Positions 32,020 through 41,463 are shown, numbered from the stretch's first letter. The stretch is 64,000 bases of DNA from a virus (IMGVR_UViG_3300020411_000935:1-64000), one strand, 5' to 3'. Made by a program: numbers and translations. Notes: generated by a model from the sequence alone, not told the origin.

Positions 32020-34511
32020 GATATTACACTAACGTCCAGATGGTTGGGAATGATTTTCTCGTCCGTGGATATGAGGATGGCAAATCGTTTACTACCAGAG
32101 AGAAATATAACCCTACACTTTTTGTGCCAAGCAAGAAGAGGACAAAATATAAAACATTAGATGGCAAATATGTACAGAGTGTCAAACCTGGTTCTGTAAG
32201 AGACTGTAGAGAATTTTATAGGACACATGGTGAGGTAAAAGGATTTGAAATATTTGGAAACAACAGATACATCTATCAATATATCTCTGACAAATACCCA
32301 GAGAAGGAAATAGTATTTGATATCAACAAGATCAAACTTGTAACGATTGATATTGAGGTCAAATCAGAGAAGGGATTCCCTACAGTACAGGCATGTGATG
32401 AGGAGATGCTTTGCATCACACTACAGGACTATGCTACTAAAAGGATATTGACATTCGGTGTAGGTCCTTACCATCACAATGACAAGATGGTCAAGTATGT
32501 ACAGTGTAATGATGAGTATGATATGCTCCAGCATTTTATAACATACTGGTCAGCAAATCCACCAGAAGTTGTGACAGGATGGAACTGTCAGTTATATGAT
32601 ATAGCATATCTTGCTAAGAGAATTACCAGAGTTCTAGGTGAGAAGTCATGTAAAAAATTATCACCATGGGGTCTAGTAACTCATGAAGAAATTTATCTAC
32701 AGGGTAGAGCACATACTGTATATGATATTGGTGGTGTCACAGTCCTAGATTACCTTGACTTATACCGTAAGTTTACATACAAAGCACAGGAGTCATACAA
32801 ACTAGACTACATTGGTGAAGTAGAACTGGGTAAGAAGAAGTTAGATCACTCAGAGTTTGATACCTTCAAAGATTTTTATACTAAAGCATGGAATAAATTT
32901 GTAGACTACAACATCCAAGACGTTAGACTTGTTGACGCTCTGGAAGAGAAGATGAAGTTGATTGAACTTGCTGTGACTATGGCATTTGACGCAAAAGTTA
33001 ACTTTACAGACGTGTTTTATCAGGTTAGAATGTGGGATATGATAATATATAATGACCTTAAACGTAAGGGCATTGTAATACCACCTAAGAAAGATGAATC
33101 TAAAAGCGAAAAGTATGCAGGAGCGTATGTCAAAGAACCTATACCTGGTATCTACGACTGGGTTGTTTCTTTTGACCTCAATAGTCTATATCCTCATCTT
33201 ATTATGCAGTACAATATATCTCCAGAAACTCTTCTGGATGAGAGATATCCTAATGTAAGTGTTGATAAGTTATTGAATGAAGAGGTAGACCTATCTGGTT
33301 TAGATGGTGTGACTGTGTGTCCTAATGGTGCCATGTTTACTACAGAGAAACAGGGGTTCCTACCTAAGTTGATGGACAAGATATACAGTGAACGTGTTGT
33401 CTTCAAGAAGAAGATGATCAAAGCAAAGAAAGCATACGAGAAGAACCCTAGTAAAGAATTAGAAAGAGAAATATCTAGATGTAATAATATACAGATGGCA
33501 AAGAAGATACAACTAAACAGTGCTTATGGTGCTATCGGTAACAACTATTTTAGGTATTATAAATTAGAGAACGCTGAAGCTATAACGCTAGGCGGTCAGT
33601 TCTCTATTCGCTGGATTGAGAATAGAATGAACAAATACATGAACAAAATTTTGAAAACTAACGAGGTTGATTATGTCATTGCTTCTGATACCGATTCCAT
33701 TTATCTCAATATGGGTCCTCTGGTCAAAGTTATATACGAGAAACGAGAGAAGACTACTGAGGGCATTGTTGGGTTCCTTGATAAGATCTGTGAAGTGGAA
33801 CTTGAAAGGTATATTTCGAGTTCTTACCAAGCGTTGGCCACGTACGTCAATGCCTTTGAGCAAAAAATGTTTATGAAGCGTGAGACAATAGCAGAGAGAG
33901 GTATATGGACAGCGAAGAAAAGATACATTCTAAATGCATGGGACATAGAAGGTGTGAGGTTTGCAGAACCTAAGTTGAAGATCATGGGAATAGAAGCAGT
34001 CAAGTCTTCTACCCCTGCTCCATGCAGAGAAATGATTAAAGAAGCATTAAGAATTATCATGAGTGGTACAGAGGATAATGTGATAGATTATATTGATGAC
34101 AGTCGTAAGAAATTTAGGCAGATGGATCCCAGTCTCGTTGCCTTCCCTAGGTCTTGCAACAATGTAGACAAATATCATAGTAATTTTTCAATCTATACAA
34201 AGGGAACTCCCATACATGTTAGAGGATCTTTACTGCATAATCACTACGTCAAAAAGTATAAATTAGAAAACAAATACTCATACATACAAAATGGGGATAA
34301 GATTAAATTTTGTTATCTGACAAAACCTAACCCGATTCAAGAGAACGTAATATCTTTCAATGGTGATTTTCCTACAGAACTAGGACTAAACAAATACATC
34401 GATTATACTTTGATGTTTGAGAAGAGTTTCGTGGAACCTCTCAAGGCAGTCTTAGATGCAATAGGATGGTCAGTAGAAAGGCAAGCAACACTTGAAAGTT
34501 TTTTCATGTGA
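32016..34511 (+). CDS. gp43: DNA polymerase gp43 (family B)
   Basis: Replicative polymerase with 3'-5' exonuclease; 831 aa (T4: 898). Exo I IDIEVKSEKGFP near residue 111, polymerase motif A FDLNSLYPHLI, motif B QLNSAYGAIGNNYFRY and motif C ASDTDSIYLN. The N-terminus MRYYTNVQMVGNDFLVRGYE is the family form. An extended -10 directly follows. Confidence 0.98.
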   Translation: MRYYTNVQMVGNDFLVRGYEDGKSFTTREKYNPTLFVPSKKRTKYKTLDGKYVQSVKPGSVRDCREFYRTHGEVKGFEIFGNNRYIYQYISDKYPEKEIVFDINKIKLVTIDIEVKSEKGFPTVQACDEEMLCITLQDYATKRILTFGVGPYHHNDKMVKYVQCNDEYDMLQHFITYWSANPPEVVTGWNCQLYDIAYLAKRITRVLGEKSCKKLSPWGLVTHEEIYLQGRAHTVYDIGGVTVLDYLDLYRKFTYKAQESYKLDYIGEVELGKKKLDHSEFDTFKDFYTKAWNKFVDYNIQDVRLVDALEEKMKLIELAVTMAFDAKVNFTDVFYQVRMWDMIIYNDLKRKGIVIPPKKDESKSEKYAGAYVKEPIPGIYDWVVSFDLNSLYPHLIMQYNISPETLLDERYPNVSVDKLLNEEVDLSGLDGVTVCPNGAMFTTEKQGFLPKLMDKIYSERVVFKKKMIKAKKAYEKNPSKELEREISRCNNIQMAKKIQLNSAYGAIGNNYFRYYKLENAEAITLGGQFSIRWIENRMNKYMNKILKTNEVDYVIASDTDSIYLNMGPLVKVIYEKREKTTEGIVGFLDKICEVELERYISSSYQALATYVNAFEQKMFMKRETIAERGIWTAKKRYILNAWDIEGVRFAEPKLKIMGIEAVKSSTPAPCREMIKEALRIIMSGTEDNVIDYIDDSRKKFRQMDPSLVAFPRSCNNVDKYHSNFSIYTKGTPIHVRGSLLHNHYVKKYKLENKYSYIQNGDKIKFCYLTKPNPIQENVISFNGDFPTELGLNKYIDYTLMFEKSFVEPLKAVLDAIGWSVERQATLESFFM

Positions 34512-34520
34512 TGCTATAAT
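34512..34520 (+). promoter_or_regulatory. Extended -10 promoter after gp43
   Basis: TGCTATAAT overlapping the end of gp43, with TTGAAA 15 nt further upstream (34494-34499). Drives the small gene cluster up to uvsX. Confidence 0.55.
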
Positions 34521-34538
34521 ATAATTTTACATCATGTT

Positions 34539-34718
34539 ATGGACTTACCTATAGACGACAAAGAGTTTGACTATATTGTGCTTGCTCTCTGGAAGTGCAG
34601 GAAATCTGAAAATATGTGTGGTGATTTGTACGAGAAATTGAAGTTGGTAAAGGAATACAAAGATCAAGGTTTACCTTACAAGAAAATACTCAGAGAAAAA
34701 CACGGTATCGTAGCATGA
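34539..34718 (+). CDS. Small hypothetical protein
   Basis: A 59-aa ORF, MDLPIDDKEFDYIVLALWKC then a Lys-rich helix ending KKILREKHGIVA. Ends overlapping the next start (ATGA). Unknown function. Confidence 0.6.
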   Translation: MDLPIDDKEFDYIVLALWKCRKSENMCGDLYEKLKLVKEYKDQGLPYKKILREKHGIVA

Positions 34719-34921
34719 GAATGAAATTGTATGGAGCAACAGGCAAGGGTAGACTTCCTACGTTAGGATCTCTATTCGATATAAACAATTACCCAAAGTT
34801 TAATGTAGCACTACACCAGAGTAGGTGGCCAGTGGTATGGTGGGATGAGAAGGTCGAAGCAAGAAGAAATAAAAAACGCATTCAACAAGAGAAGATAGAT
34901 AGATTATATCCTAAGGTATAA
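34715..34921 (+). CDS. Small hypothetical protein
   Basis: 68 aa; Gly-rich start (MRMKLYGATGKGRLPTLGSL) then HQSRWPVVWWDEKVEARRNK, basic at the end. Overlaps by one nucleotide with the cytidylyltransferase-like gene. No family recognised. Confidence 0.6.
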   Translation: MRMKLYGATGKGRLPTLGSLFDINNYPKFNVALHQSRWPVVWWDEKVEARRNKKRIQQEKIDRLYPKV

Positions 34922-35379
34922 TGTTTTTTGAAAAAGTGAGTTTGGTCACGGGTGGGTTTGATCCTATCCACAGTGGTCACATACAATATTTTGCTAGAGC
35001 AAAAGATCTATCAAACTACCTAGTGGTTGGTTTGAATGGTGATCCATGGTTGACTAGAAAGAAGGGTCAGTATTTTCAGAGTTGGACAGAGCGAGCAGAT
35101 ATAATAAGACATTTGGATATGGTTGACGCTGTGATATCATGGGATGATGCTGATGATTCTGCCTGTGGTGCAATAGATAAGTGTCTTGATATAGCACAGG
35201 AAGTTATCTTTTGCAATGGTGGAGACAGAGGCAAGGGGAACACCCCAGAACTTGACAAATTCCAAAAGAATGATAGAGTTAAGTTTGAATGGGGTATCGG
35301 TGGTACAGATAAAATGAACAGCAGTTCATGGATTCTCCACGGATACTTTGAAAGACAACGTAAACTTCTTGGCATATGA
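34921..35379 (+). CDS. Cytidylyltransferase-like nucleotidyltransferase
   Basis: 152 aa with the Rossmann-type nucleotidyltransferase motif GGFDPIHSGHIQYF (H-x-G-H) at about residues 11-24 and WTERADIIRHL, corresponding to the second nucleotide-binding motif. Enzymes of this kind activate glycerol-3-phosphate, heptose-phosphate or similar with CTP/ATP. Substrate cannot be determined. Confidence 0.85.
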   Translation: MFFEKVSLVTGGFDPIHSGHIQYFARAKDLSNYLVVGLNGDPWLTRKKGQYFQSWTERADIIRHLDMVDAVISWDDADDSACGAIDKCLDIAQEVIFCNGGDRGKGNTPELDKFQKNDRVKFEWGIGGTDKMNSSSWILHGYFERQRKLLGI

Positions 35380-35528
35380 ATTGTTGGCACTGTCAAACTG
35401 AACTCATCTGGGGTGCGGACTTCGATGGTGCAGACTATGGATGTGAGGAAGACTATTCTATAGTCTCTACATTTACATGTCCTAAATGTGAATCATATGT
35501 AGAAGTTTATTACCCAAATAAAAACTAA
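35376..35528 (+). CDS. 50-residue zinc-ribbon protein
   Basis: Two Cys pairs, CWHC at residues 3-6 and CPKC at about 35-38, form a four-Cys zinc ribbon. The region between is acidic and aromatic. ATGA overlap with the preceding gene and TAATG with uvsX. Perhaps a nucleic-acid or protein adaptor. Confidence 0.65.
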   Translation: MNCWHCQTELIWGADFDGADYGCEEDYSIVSTFTCPKCESYVEVYYPNKN

Positions 35529-36535
35529 TGGATTTTTTGAAAGACGTTATCAAGGAGATTGGAGATGATTACGCCACGGTTGCGAACAAAATCGATGATA
35601 CGGAGAGAACGGTTGACACAGGTTCTTACATACTCAACGCTCTTGTTAGTGGCAGTGTCTTCGGTGGCGTTAGTGGCAATAAGATTACAGCCATTGCTGG
35701 AGAAACCTCAACAGGAAAGACTTATTTCTCCCTCGCAATCGTCAAGAACTTCTTAGACAAGCACCCTGATGGTGGTGTCATGTATTTTGACACAGAGTCT
35801 GCAATCACAAAAGGATTGTTAGAGTCTCGTGGTATAGACTTAGAACGTGTAGGTATTATAAATGTAGTTACAATAGAACAGTTTCGTAACAGAGCACTAA
35901 CCGTCGTAGACAAATATCTTGGTTTGGAAGAATCAGATAGAAAACCTATGATGTTTGTATTAGACTCTTTGGGTATGCTCTCCACAGAGAAAGAGATCAA
36001 AGATGCACTGGATGATAAGCAAGTCCGTGACATGACTAAATCTCAACTTGTGAAGGGTGCATTTAGAATGTTAACTCTCAAATTAGGTCAAGCAAATGTC
36101 CCACTCATTGTCACAAATCACACGTATGATGTCATCGGAGCTTATGTTCCAACTAAAGAAATGGGAGGAGGTAGTGGACTCAAGTACGCAGCAAGTACAA
36201 TCATATATCTCAGCAAGGGAAAAGAAAAGGATGGCACGGAAGTCGTCGGAAATATTATCAAAGCGAAGACTGTCAAGTCTCGTCTAAGTAGAGAGAATAG
36301 GCAAGTAGAGATACGTTTATTCTATGATGAACGTGGTCTGGACAGATACTATGGACTGCTAGATCTTGCAGAGAAGCATGGTGTTATAAAGAAGGTTGCT
36401 AATAGGTATGAAATTGATGGTAAGAAAGTATATGCTAAAGAGGTATACAAAAATCCTGAGAAGTATTTTACACCAGAACTAATGCAAGCATTAGATGAAG
36501 TATCACTCAAAGAGTTTACATATGGAGGTGAATAA
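35528..36535 (+). CDS. uvsX: UvsX recombinase (RecA-like)
   Basis: Strand-exchange protein of recombination-dependent replication; 335 aa (T4: 391, shorter C-terminus here). Walker A AGETSTGKTYFS at about residues 57-68, Walker B MMFVLDSLGML, and the L2-type region GGGSGLKYAASTIIYLS. It works with UvsY, gp46/47 and gp41 in this window. Confidence 0.97.
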   Translation: MDFLKDVIKEIGDDYATVANKIDDTERTVDTGSYILNALVSGSVFGGVSGNKITAIAGETSTGKTYFSLAIVKNFLDKHPDGGVMYFDTESAITKGLLESRGIDLERVGIINVVTIEQFRNRALTVVDKYLGLEESDRKPMMFVLDSLGMLSTEKEIKDALDDKQVRDMTKSQLVKGAFRMLTLKLGQANVPLIVTNHTYDVIGAYVPTKEMGGGSGLKYAASTIIYLSKGKEKDGTEVVGNIIKAKTVKSRLSRENRQVEIRLFYDERGLDRYYGLLDLAEKHGVIKKVANRYEIDGKKVYAKEVYKNPEKYFTPELMQALDEVSLKEFTYGGE

Positions 36536-37918
36536 GTGACGGAAAGAGTTCCTCTTACCATCCTCAAAAATCTTATTCACAACGAAACATATACACGACA
36601 GGTCATACCTTTCATCGAACCTGATTATTTTGAAGAAAGGACAGATCGTATTGTTTTTGAAGAGGTTGCAAAGTTTTTGAATGAATATGATAAGACTCCT
36701 ACTAAAGAGGTCTTACATATTGAGGTAGAAAAACGAGTCGATGTTACTGAGGATGAGTATAAAACTATAGAACAACTGATATCTGCACTTGATACAGAGG
36801 TGTCAGAGTCAAAGTGGTTGCTTGATACTACAGAGGATTGGTGTAAACAGAGAGCGATATACTTAGCACTTATCAAAAGTATACAGATTGCTGATGGACA
36901 AGATGAACACAAGAAACCAGAAGCAATCCCTGCTATACTGTCAGATGCACTGGCAGTTGGATTCGACCAACATGTTGGTCATGATTACATAGATGATTCG
37001 GAGGATCGTTATGCTTACTACCACAGAGTCGAGAACAAAATACCATTTGATCTCGAATACTTCAACAAAATTACCTCAGGTGGGATCTCTGATAAGACTC
37101 TCAATATCGCTCTCGCTGGTACTGGCGTTGGTAAGTCTTTATTCATGTGCCATGTTGCTAGTTCATGTCTTGTACAGGGTAAAAATGTCCTGTACATCAC
37201 TCTTGAGATGGCAGAGGAGAAGATTGCAGAGAGGATAGATGCAAATCTACTTGACACAAATATAAAAGACATTGCAGAATTACCTGAGAAAATATTCAAC
37301 AAAAAGATAACAAATCTATCTAAGAAGACAGAGGGTAAGTTGATTGTCAAGGAATATCCTACTGCATCAGCACATTGTGGACACTTCAAGTCACTATTGC
37401 AGGAGTTGAAGTTGAAAAAATCCTTCTCTCCTGATATAATATTTGTAGATTACCTAAACATTTGTGCTTCTTCTAGGTATAGAACAGCAGTAAATGTAAA
37501 TTCCTATTCATATGTCAAAGCAATCGCAGAAGAACTACGAGGACTTGCTGTTGAATTTAGTCTACCAATTGTCTCAGCTACGCAAACTACTAGGTCTGGT
37601 TTTGCTAGTTCTGACCCTAATCTTACTGACACAAGTGAATCTTTTGGTCTCCCTGCCACTGCTGATCTTATGTTTGCTCTTATTAGCACAGAAGAGTTGG
37701 AGGGACTTAATCAAATAATGGTCAAACAGTTGAAGAATAGATACAATGATCCGACAATCAACAAAAGATTTGTCGTAGGCATTGACAGAGCAAAGATGCG
37801 ACTGTATGATGTAGAACAGGGAGCACAGCAAGATATTGTTGAAGACATAGAAGTTGTGCAACACAATAAAAAAGAACAATCACAATCCAAATCTAAATTC
37901 GATGACTTCAAATTTTGA
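36536..37918 (+). CDS. gp41: Replicative DNA helicase gp41
   Basis: Hexameric DnaB-like helicase; 460 aa (T4: 475), GTG start 3 nt from the uvsX stop. Walker A ALAGTGVGKSLF at about residues 192-203, ITLEMAEEKIAERI (H1a/H2-type region), and Walker B DIIFVDYLN. The N-terminal domain recruits primase gp61. Overlaps mazG. Confidence 0.96.
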   Translation: MTERVPLTILKNLIHNETYTRQVIPFIEPDYFEERTDRIVFEEVAKFLNEYDKTPTKEVLHIEVEKRVDVTEDEYKTIEQLISALDTEVSESKWLLDTTEDWCKQRAIYLALIKSIQIADGQDEHKKPEAIPAILSDALAVGFDQHVGHDYIDDSEDRYAYYHRVENKIPFDLEYFNKITSGGISDKTLNIALAGTGVGKSLFMCHVASSCLVQGKNVLYITLEMAEEKIAERIDANLLDTNIKDIAELPEKIFNKKITNLSKKTEGKLIVKEYPTASAHCGHFKSLLQELKLKKSFSPDIIFVDYLNICASSRYRTAVNVNSYSYVKAIAEELRGLAVEFSLPIVSATQTTRSGFASSDPNLTDTSESFGLPATADLMFALISTEELEGLNQIMVKQLKNRYNDPTINKRFVVGIDRAKMRLYDVEQGAQQDIVEDIEVVQHNKKEQSQSKSKFDDFKF

Positions 37919-38306
37919 TAAGTATGTTCGCTTCGTAAATCAAGTTACGAGTGACGAATCTAAAGATGCTGTAGCATTCATGAACCGTATACAAGACCTG
38001 AAGGAGCAGAAGACTGAAATGCATCGTCTTTTGACAGGAGCAGTAGGTGTATGTTCTGAAGGTGGAGAGTTTTTAGAGATAGTAAAGAAGATGATATTCC
38101 AAGGCAAACCATGGGATGAGGCAAATATACGTCATCTCAAGATAGAACTAGGAGATATCATGTGGTATGTTGCACAGTGCTGCATGGCATTAGATGTACC
38201 TCTTGAGGAGATAACTGACATGAATATTGATAAGTTATCTAAGAGATACCCTAACGGTATGTTCCAAGAGTACTATTCGGAGAACAGAAAGGAAGGTGAC
38301 CTCTAG
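37902..38306 (+). CDS. mazG: MazG nucleotide pyrophosphohydrolase
   Basis: 134 aa from ATG 37902 (MTSNFDKYVRFVNQVTSDES). The MazG signature is present: GVCSEGGEFLEIVKKMI (E-x-x-E) and ELGDIMWYVAQCCM (E-x-x-D). It hydrolyses (d)NTPs, and possibly ppGpp, modulating host nucleotide pools or starvation signals. An upstream in-frame start at 37854 would lie inside gp41. Confidence 0.94.
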   Translation: MTSNFDKYVRFVNQVTSDESKDAVAFMNRIQDLKEQKTEMHRLLTGAVGVCSEGGEFLEIVKKMIFQGKPWDEANIRHLKIELGDIMWYVAQCCMALDVPLEEITDMNIDKLSKRYPNGMFQEYYSENRKEGDL

Positions 38307-38991
38307 TTATTGTATAACTTGTCTTAAGATAGGCGACAAATTTGACCATTCATATGTGAATAATCTTTATGGTATGATAAGTCGCCAGTCTGATGCAGAT
38401 TTTTATTGCTTTACGGATGATCCTGAGGGGATTGATCCTAAGGTAAATGTTGTAGAGATAGACGCTAGTGAGTATCAATCATGGGATAACTGGTGGGCAG
38501 CGTGGTGGAAGATAGTACTCTTCGTTCGTCCTGAGTTAGAACAGTATAGCAGAAAGATCTTTTTTGACCTAGATGTTATCATTCACGGAAATATCTCACA
38601 AGTACTTGACTTTGATAGTAACTTTGCATTAGTATACAGTACATGGAAGGGAGTTCCCTTCAAAATGAAGTACCCACACAAGAGTTTATTCAACTCAAGT
38701 GTTATAGTTTGGAAAGACGCTACGTCAATCTATGAGTATTTTATGCAAAACGCAAAACATTATGTGTCTAAATATGCAGGAACGGATGATTTCTACCACA
38801 ACGAAGGAATCAAGAGAGAACAACTACCGCACTGCATATATTCCTACAGGGATGGAGAGAAACCAAATCAATTGAACAGTTTTATTTTGAGACAGAACAA
38901 AGCAATAGCACTCCTACATCAGAGACCAAAGAATCATGAATTGAGTGAATCAGAACATCCAATAGTGAAACACTGGAACGTTTATATATAA
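38296..38991 (+). CDS. GT-A-type glycosyltransferase-like protein
   Basis: 231 aa from GTG 38296; the ATG at 38227 lies deep in mazG. The DxD-type motif FFDLDVIIHGNISQ is at about residue 97, preceded by a nucleotide-binding-like DFYCFTDDPEG. NSSVIVWKDA and DDFYHNEG resemble acceptor-side motifs of family 8-like transferases. It may glycosylate DNA, host lipopolysaccharide or virion proteins. Sugar and acceptor unknown. Confidence 0.8.
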   Translation: MTSSYCITCLKIGDKFDHSYVNNLYGMISRQSDADFYCFTDDPEGIDPKVNVVEIDASEYQSWDNWWAAWWKIVLFVRPELEQYSRKIFFDLDVIIHGNISQVLDFDSNFALVYSTWKGVPFKMKYPHKSLFNSSVIVWKDATSIYEYFMQNAKHYVSKYAGTDDFYHNEGIKREQLPHCIYSYRDGEKPNQLNSFILRQNKAIALLHQRPKNHELSESEHPIVKHWNVYI

Positions 38992-39043
38992 ACGTACGAG
39001 GAGTGATGCTGCCTGTCCAAAAAAGATCGTCGTTCAACAACTT

Positions 39044-39049
39044 TATAAT
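39044..39049 (+). promoter_or_regulatory. -10 candidate before the DUF2061 gene
   Basis: TATAAT 12 nt before ATG 39061; no clear -35. The region 38992-39060 holds nothing else. Confidence 0.35.
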
Positions 39050-39060
39050 CAAAAAACATT

Positions 39061-39315
39061 ATGTCTTTTGTTAATCCTAAGTGGTTCGAGCGTTTTCCTC
39101 GCACCATTACTAAAGCAGTTACATGGCGTAGCTGGATGATGGTTACTAACAGTGTAATCGGTTGGATCGTTTCGGGTGATCCTTGGAAAGGTCTTACAAT
39201 CGGACTTATGGCACTCGTCATAAACTCCACACTTTATATTCTACATGAGCGTCTCTGGAACAGAAACGACTGGCAGCGTAGAACAACTTCTGCTACAGAG
39301 AAAGTTTACATCTAA
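39061..39315 (+). CDS. DUF2061 membrane protein
   Basis: 84 aa with the family pattern ITKAVTWRSWMMVTNSVIGW, ending LYILHERLWNRNDW. Two predicted membrane helices. Function of the family is unknown. Confidence 0.88.
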   Translation: MSFVNPKWFERFPRTITKAVTWRSWMMVTNSVIGWIVSGDPWKGLTIGLMALVINSTLYILHERLWNRNDWQRRTTSATEKVYI

Positions 39316-39322
39316 TAAATAC
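39313..39322 (+). promoter_or_regulatory. Late promoter box before dctP-like gene
   Basis: TAATAAATAC overlapping the DUF2061 stop, 32 nt before ATG 39354. Confidence 0.55.
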
Positions 39323-39353
39323 TATTAGTAAAACTATTCCTAAGGGGTAATTT

Positions 39354-40313
39354 ATGAAAACAATTAGATGGGTTCTAGCACACGAACCAATTGAATTGTT
39401 TCTAAGAGCTGCGAGAAAGTTCAAGGCATCTATGGAAGCAATCGCACCAGGTGCTCTGAACATCGAAATTCTTACACTCTCTGAGTACGCTGAGAAGTAT
39501 AATAACGGTGAGTCAATTACTAAGCACGACTTACTAGATCTAATGGCAGAAGGGAAGATTGAGGTTTCCCAGATGTACACCTCAACATTAGGTCGTAAGC
39601 ACAACAAAGATTTCTGGGCATTAGATATGCCATTCTTGTTCCGTGATCATGATCACGCAAGTCATGTCTTTGAAGGTCCTATTGGTAAGTCACTACTTGA
39701 TGGTTTAGCAGATCCTGCTAAAGGTGAAAAGGGCGGAGTAAAAGGTTTAGCGTTCACATACTCAGGTGGATACAGAAACATCCCTGCAAACGCAGAAATA
39801 CATAAGATCGAAGACTTTGAAGGACTTGAGTTACGTTGTAACAAATCTCCTATCGCTATTGAAACTCTAGAATGCGTTGGTGCTAAGACAGTTCCAATCG
39901 AATTAGAGCAAATCAACGAAGGAGTTCAGTCTGGAATTATCGTTGGTGGAGAGTCAACATACCCTCGCTTCTTTGGATTGAAGCAGAATGAGTGTATGAA
40001 TACAATCAACGACACATCACACAGTCTATTCCTTACATCAATCATTGTAAGTGAAGAGTTCTGGAACTCTCTAGACAAAGATCTTCAAGATAAGATCCAA
40101 GACGCATCATTCGATGCTGCTAGAGCAGAAAGAGTTTGGTCTGTGGAAGACATTGACTTAGTCAAGTCTGCATGTGCCGATGAGAACATCAACGTTGTCA
40201 CTATGAGCGACGAAGAGAAGTCTAGATTCAAAGAAAAGACAGCATACATCTATGACAAGTATGCACACTTGTTCCCAGAGGGACTTGTGGATTCTATAAA
40301 AGAAACAAAATAA
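39354..40313 (+). CDS. TRAP-type (DctP-like) solute-binding protein
   Basis: 319 aa. MYTSTLGRKHNKDFWALDMP and the FLFRDHDHASHVFEG, GYRNIPANAEIHKIEDFEGL and SLFLTSIIVSEEFWNSL blocks match the periplasmic DctP family. No signal peptide is visible: the N-terminus MKTIRWVLAHEPIELFLRAA is not hydrophobic enough. No TRAP membrane subunits lie nearby. It either uses host membrane subunits after an unseen export route or works in the cytoplasm. A late promoter precedes it and a strong terminator follows: a monocistronic late gene. Confidence 0.88.
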   Translation: MKTIRWVLAHEPIELFLRAARKFKASMEAIAPGALNIEILTLSEYAEKYNNGESITKHDLLDLMAEGKIEVSQMYTSTLGRKHNKDFWALDMPFLFRDHDHASHVFEGPIGKSLLDGLADPAKGEKGGVKGLAFTYSGGYRNIPANAEIHKIEDFEGLELRCNKSPIAIETLECVGAKTVPIELEQINEGVQSGIIVGGESTYPRFFGLKQNECMNTINDTSHSLFLTSIIVSEEFWNSLDKDLQDKIQDASFDAARAERVWSVEDIDLVKSACADENINVVTMSDEEKSRFKEKTAYIYDKYAHLFPEGLVDSIKETK

Positions 40314-40335
40314 ATTCCACAGTGCATGGAATCCT

Positions 40336-40361
40336 AGGGAGTCTTCGGACTCCCTTTTTTT
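40336..40361 (+). terminator. Rho-independent terminator with UUCG tetraloop
   Basis: Perfect 8-bp stem AGGGAGTC/GACTCCCT closed by TTCG (extra-stable C-UUCG-G), then seven T. Confidence 0.95.
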
Positions 40362-40392
40362 GTGTCTATATACTACATGGGATCCTTTTATA

Positions 40393-41463
40393 ATGCAATT
40401 TCTTGAGTGGCCATCTCAATATCTCTCTAGTGCAAAGTATTTTGATACTCCTAGGTATCAAATGTTCTTTCTGAAAGAAGAGAATGAATTGAACAGATGG
40501 ATGGGCATGAGATGTATATGTAGAGCAGGATTATTACCAACAAAAAGAAATTACACAGTTATATCACCACTACCAGATTTTGTAGACAATAATTTTCACA
40601 CTGATATGACTATAGATGATTGCTGTAGAGATGCAGCAGATCTATGTGTCGAATATGCTGACGGTAGAACGATAAATCTCTTGTGGTCTGGTGGTATTGA
40701 TAGTACTACTGTATTCTATGCCTTACACAACACAGGTCTTACCATAAATGTACACTGTGACCCTCAGGTAGAGAAGGAAGCACCATTCATATTCAGTAAA
40801 CTAGATGAGTATGTCAATATGAATGTTATCATGCACCACCATGACAATACTCAAGACTGTGCACCCTATGAAGCAGGGATGAGTGTAAGGAAGGGAGTAC
40901 AACCTTACATAAACGAGGACAATATATTTGTAACAGGTGAGATTGGTGATCAAATATTTGGTACAGGTAAGATATTTGCTTTTCCACCAGACAAATGGGA
41001 CAGAGATTACAGGGAGAGTATACCTGAGAGGATAGATGAACTGACTTATGACACTATGCACTATGCCTTGAACAAAGAAGGTGCTAGTCTAAAGCAATGG
41101 ATGTGGGCAGGAAGTTATATGTTCAAATATCAAACAGCAGCAGTCCGTAGCATCAGATACTATGGTGCTGTAGCACCGTTTGCTCCATATAATAATTGCT
41201 TCCACTTCTTTGATACACCTAACTGGAATAGATATGGACATACTAATCAAGATGAGAACAGTTCTTGGCAGAAACCAAAGGAGTATAAGATGCCACTCAA
41301 ACAGTGGATATATGAACAGAATGGTGATGAATATTATAGAGATAACAAACTAAAGTTTCCATCATCTAATAGAAAGAGATTATATAACAATGATCTTGAT
41401 GGTTTGCATGACAATGAGGAGTGGTTTGCACTTCAGAAGTCTGTCTTTGGGGGTAATATGTAG
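40393..41463 (+). CDS. Asparagine-synthetase-like PP-loop ATPase 1
   Basis: 356 aa from ATG 40393; an in-frame start at 40360 would sit in the terminator. The PP-loop NLLWSGGIDSTTVFY near residue 97 (S-G-G-x-D-S) and FVTGEIGDQIFGTG (cf. asparagine synthetase G-E-x-x-D-E-x-x-G-G) define the AsnB C-terminal-type synthetase. The N-terminal region is not a glutaminase: no Cys2 and no NTN fold motif. It would adenylate an acid and transfer an amine. Substrate unknown. Its paralogue follows immediately. Confidence 0.82.
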   Translation: MQFLEWPSQYLSSAKYFDTPRYQMFFLKEENELNRWMGMRCICRAGLLPTKRNYTVISPLPDFVDNNFHTDMTIDDCCRDAADLCVEYADGRTINLLWSGGIDSTTVFYALHNTGLTINVHCDPQVEKEAPFIFSKLDEYVNMNVIMHHHDNTQDCAPYEAGMSVRKGVQPYINEDNIFVTGEIGDQIFGTGKIFAFPPDKWDRDYRESIPERIDELTYDTMHYALNKEGASLKQWMWAGSYMFKYQTAAVRSIRYYGAVAPFAPYNNCFHFFDTPNWNRYGHTNQDENSSWQKPKEYKMPLKQWIYEQNGDEYYRDNKLKFPSSNRKRLYNNDLDGLHDNEEWFALQKSVFGGNM

